Shown: positions 62,247 through 64,000 of the stretch, one piece after another
How the letters are laid out: every line of letters starts with the position of its first letter
Numbering within the stretch: the stretch's first letter is position 1
Source of the DNA: Nocardioides sp. HDW12B
GTDB lineage: Bacteria; Actinomycetota; Actinomycetes; Propionibacteriales; Nocardioidaceae
DNA length: 64,000 nt
NCBI RefSeq assembly: GCF_011299595.1
Contig: NZ_CP049867.1
Location: 806,001 to 870,000, forward strand
Direction of reading: 5' to 3'
Notes under the pieces: generated by a model
The model's database searches: none
Seen by the model: the letters and a program-made list of their open reading frames with translations, nothing else
Told to the model about the DNA's origin: nothing
Made by a program: the position numbers and the translations under genes

Positions 62247-63136
62247 CCGGCGTCGTGCTCGGCCTGCTCGCCGGACTCGGGCTCTGGCTCGTGGTCGACC
62301 GGGTCGCCGCGATGCGTCGCCCGGACTTCGAGGCGCGCGTGCTGCGCCACCTGCCCGACCTGCCGCACACCGGACTGCGTCCCGACCTGCCCCGGCGCGG
62401 GGTGGTCGACGAGCTGCTGGGCCCGGTGATGCGGGGAGCCGCCCGTCGGCTGGAGTCGGTGGCGGGCGGTTCGGCGTCCATCACGCGTCGTCTGCAGCGT
62501 GCCGACCTCGACCTGAGCCTGGCCGACTTCCGCGTGCAGCAGGTGGTGTGGGGGCTCACGGCCTTCGCGGTCACCACTGTCGGCGCCCTGCTGGTCGCGT
62601 CGCGCGCGCCCGGTCGGGCGGTGCCGCTCGCCGTGCTGTGCGCGGTCGCCTTCGTGACCGGGGTGCTGCTGCGCGAGAACCGGCTCACCGCCCAGGTCCG
62701 CCGCCACGAGCGGGCGGTGCTCACCGAGCTCCCTGCCGTGGCCGAGCTGATGGCCCTGGCGGTCGCGGCCGGGGAGGGACCGGTGGCCGCGCTCGAGCGC
62801 GTGGTCGGCCGCAGCCGGGGTGCGCTGGCCGGCGAGCTGACCCGCGTCCTGGCCGAGGTGCGCACCGGAGCGCCGGTGGCCCGTGCCCTCGACGACTGGT
62901 CGCGGCGCACCGGGCTCGCCCCGGTGGCCCGGTTCGCCAACGGACTGGCCGTGGCGCTCGAGCGGGGTACGCCGCTCGCCGACGTGATGCACGCCCAGGC
63001 CGGCGACGTCCGCGAGGCCCAGCGGCGCGAGCTCATCGAGTCCGGCGCCCGCCGCGAGGTCTTCATGATGGTGCCGGTCGTCTTCCTGGTGCTCCCCACC
63101 ACCGTCATGTTCGCGTTCCGGCCGAAAACGGAGTAA
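62243..63136 (+). CDS. tadC: TadC-like pilus platform protein, C-terminus probably replaced
   Basis: The product is 297 residues from an ATG. Hydrophobic segments are at residues 1-17, about 108-150 and 272-293. The T2SSF domain has ERAVLTELPAVAELMALAVAAGEGPVAALERVV and FANGLAVALERGTPLADVMHAQAGDVREAQRRELIESGARREVFMMVPVVFLVLPTTVMF. Relatives usually continue after the last membrane segment with about ten further residues (Phe-Ala-Leu-Phe-Pro-like). Here the reading changes to RPKTE and stops at the point where base composition also shifts. I infer that a second insertion replaced the end of the gene. Confidence 0.8.
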   Translation: MTGVVLGLLAGLGLWLVVDRVAAMRRPDFEARVLRHLPDLPHTGLRPDLPRRGVVDELLGPVMRGAARRLESVAGGSASITRRLQRADLDLSLADFRVQQVVWGLTAFAVTTVGALLVASRAPGRAVPLAVLCAVAFVTGVLLRENRLTAQVRRHERAVLTELPAVAELMALAVAAGEGPVAALERVVGRSRGALAGELTRVLAEVRTGAPVARALDDWSRRTGLAPVARFANGLAVALERGTPLADVMHAQAGDVREAQRRELIESGARREVFMMVPVVFLVLPTTVMFAFRPKTE

Positions 63137-63284
63137 CTAGAAACGCTGTGAGGTTGGCACGCGTTGGCGGACGGGACCCTGGCGAGGTCCGACCGACCAC
63201 GCTGAACCCGACGGATTGCTCGTCCCTTGCAGGGATCGGCGACAGGGCCCGGCCCTCAGGAGGGTTTCGTATTACACTTGCGCT
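63137..63284 (+). promoter_or_regulatory. Region between tadC and the toxin gene; candidate leaderless promoter
   Basis: No gene is seen. Near the end, TACACT (63272-63277) lies 7 bases before the toxin GTG, the spacing expected for a -10 element of a leaderless transcript. TadE-type pilin genes, expected here in a Tad operon, are absent. Confidence 0.4.
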
Positions 63285-63545
63285 GTGCTTCGAATCCGTG
63301 ACTCGGCTCTACGTCACGGCTGTTCTAGGGAGGACATCTCTCATGCATACGACCTGTTCCTGATTGACCGGGTAATCGAGCCCGACACAGAACCGCCGAA
63401 GTTGTTGTTCGTCGGACCCGACGAGGCCGGGAACCTGCTCGAACTTGTCGGCGGTGAATTGAATGGCGAACTCTGGATTTGGCACGCGATGAAGTGCCGG
63501 CCGCAATACCTACAGCTTCTCGCCGGGGCGGGAAGGAAGCGATGA
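63285..63545 (+). CDS. Toxin of a toxin-antitoxin pair (BrnT-like/RelE-fold actinobacterial type)
   Basis: This 86-residue product starts at a GTG (63285). The sequence RDSALRHGCSREDISHAYDLFLIDRVIE, then PKLLFVGPDEAGNLLELVGGELNGELWIWHAMKCRPQYLQLL, is the pattern of a common actinobacterial toxin family whose genes precede CopG/RHH antitoxins. The core His-Ala-Met near the C-terminus is conserved in relatives. Toxic ribonuclease activity is presumed from family resemblance, not shown. The stop overlaps the antitoxin start by 4 bases (ATGA). Confidence 0.7.
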   Translation: MLRIRDSALRHGCSREDISHAYDLFLIDRVIEPDTEPPKLLFVGPDEAGNLLELVGGELNGELWIWHAMKCRPQYLQLLAGAGRKR

Positions 63546-64000
63546 ACGAGAGGAGCTTCACCACGGAAACTGGTCACGTTCTCACGGACAACGAACTCAA
63601 CGCGCTCGCTGAAGAGGCTGAGCGCGGATACGACGTGACCAAGATGGTGCGCCGTCCTGGCCGTCCTCGCATGGGATCGGCTCCTGCGGCCCCGGTCCCG
63701 GTTCGGATGCCGGAAGACCTGCACGAGGCTGTGAAGGCACTCGCTGAGGCGGAGGAGACGTCAGTGAGTGAGCTCGTGCGTGACGCGCTAAGCGCTTACC
63801 TGCGGACCGAGGTCCCGCCACAAGTGCACGATCTCCACGGGCAGCCCGACAGCGAGGCAGCGATCCTCGCTCTAGTGGAGGAAGCAGAGTCTGGGTATCC
63901 CCTTGGCTCGCTTCAAAGGCGTCGCGGCTCGCGACGCAAGGGGCGAGCGCGCGTGTTCCCGGTACGGATGTCGCCGGAACTGCAGTCGGCAGTGGAGGCA
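63542..64000 (+). CDS. CopG/RHH antitoxin with duplicated domain, 3' end beyond window
   Basis: The 153 codons seen are open to the window edge. The first unit reads LTDNELNALAEEAERGYDVTKMVRRPGRPRMGSAP, then the ribbon-helix-helix PVPVRMPEDLHEAVKALAEAEETSVSELVRDALSAYL. A second unit repeats the plan: ILALVEEAESGYPLGSLQRRRGSRRKGRA and FPVRMSPELQSAVEA. Usual antitoxins of this type have one unit. The duplication could allow one chain to fill two operator half-sites or bind two toxins. It is coupled to the upstream toxin gene. Confidence 0.75.
   Translation, partial: MNERSFTTETGHVLTDNELNALAEEAERGYDVTKMVRRPGRPRMGSAPAAPVPVRMPEDLHEAVKALAEAEETSVSELVRDALSAYLRTEVPPQVHDLHGQPDSEAAILALVEEAESGYPLGSLQRRRGSRRKGRARVFPVRMSPELQSAVEA

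Overview
The window comes from a high-GC actinobacterium, most likely a Nocardioides-like member of the Propionibacteriales. The evidence is the frequent GTG/TTG starts, a WhiB2-type regulator, coenzyme F420 genes (cofD/cofE), mtrA-mtrB-lpqB, Ku with split LigD modules, and an actinobacterial Tad pilus locus. Bases 1-22577 follow the conserved actinobacterial order known from M. tuberculosis around fbiAB-whiB2-manB-sahH-mtrAB-lpqB-hpf-secA1. The species cannot be named from sequence alone.

Layout of the chromosome part. 1-9.1 kb: partial TIGR03089 protein, sugar nucleotidyltransferase, VTT membrane protein, cofE/cofD, whiB2, and a mannose-phosphate metabolism cluster (metallopeptidase-like, DUF3499, phosphomannomutase, Trm112, SIS-like), then DUF808. 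9.1-22.6 kb: sahH, mtrAB-lpqB, comF, hpf with a long GC-rich leader, a NarL-type regulator, a YcaQ-like glycosylase, a secreted lipase and secA. 22.6-28.4 kb: Rv3235-like and LysM proteins, a BldC-like HTH protein, the first two Tad genes (cpaB-like, cpaE-like) and a membrane protein. 28.6-46.8 kb: WS/DGAT acyltransferase, pruA, two DUF2505 proteins, kynA, a giant NAD-glutamate dehydrogenase, heme oxygenase plus a bacteriophytochrome with a PP2C output, amidase, SDR, and the NHEJ set (ku, ligase, polymerase). 46.8-63.1 kb: an atypical LuxR regulator and the cpaF-tadB-tadC operon.

The most important feature is an integrated element of about 12.37 kb (48467-60839) that splits the Tad pilus ATPase gene cpaF between its Walker A and Walker B motifs. 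A 5-bp identity (ACTTC) occurs at both junctions. Joining the two gene halves there restores an uninterrupted in-frame ATPase of 429 codons (reading ...EVFELDF|VHPDRV...). The element encodes a large serine recombinase next to the left junction, with a probable frameshift near its 3' end, and a second small resolvase. Its cargo looks defensive: a HEPN-like protein, a PIN-domain protein with a 12-residue repeat array and an (EPT)n tail, a RAMA-domain protein, an EVE-like/DUF3883 nuclease and a GmrSD-type DUF262/DUF1524 enzyme. There are also several small genes of unknown function. Three of its transcription units share a 16-bp motif centred on the start codon, and an intergenic stretch before the PIN gene folds as a possible three-way junction RNA.

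At the right edge tadC appears to lose its last residues where composition changes. A leaderless toxin gene and a tandem-domain CopG-like antitoxin follow, which suggests a second insertion that continues beyond the window. The pilus operon therefore seems to have been hit twice by mobile DNA, and the cpaF insertion could act as a reversible on/off switch for the pilus.
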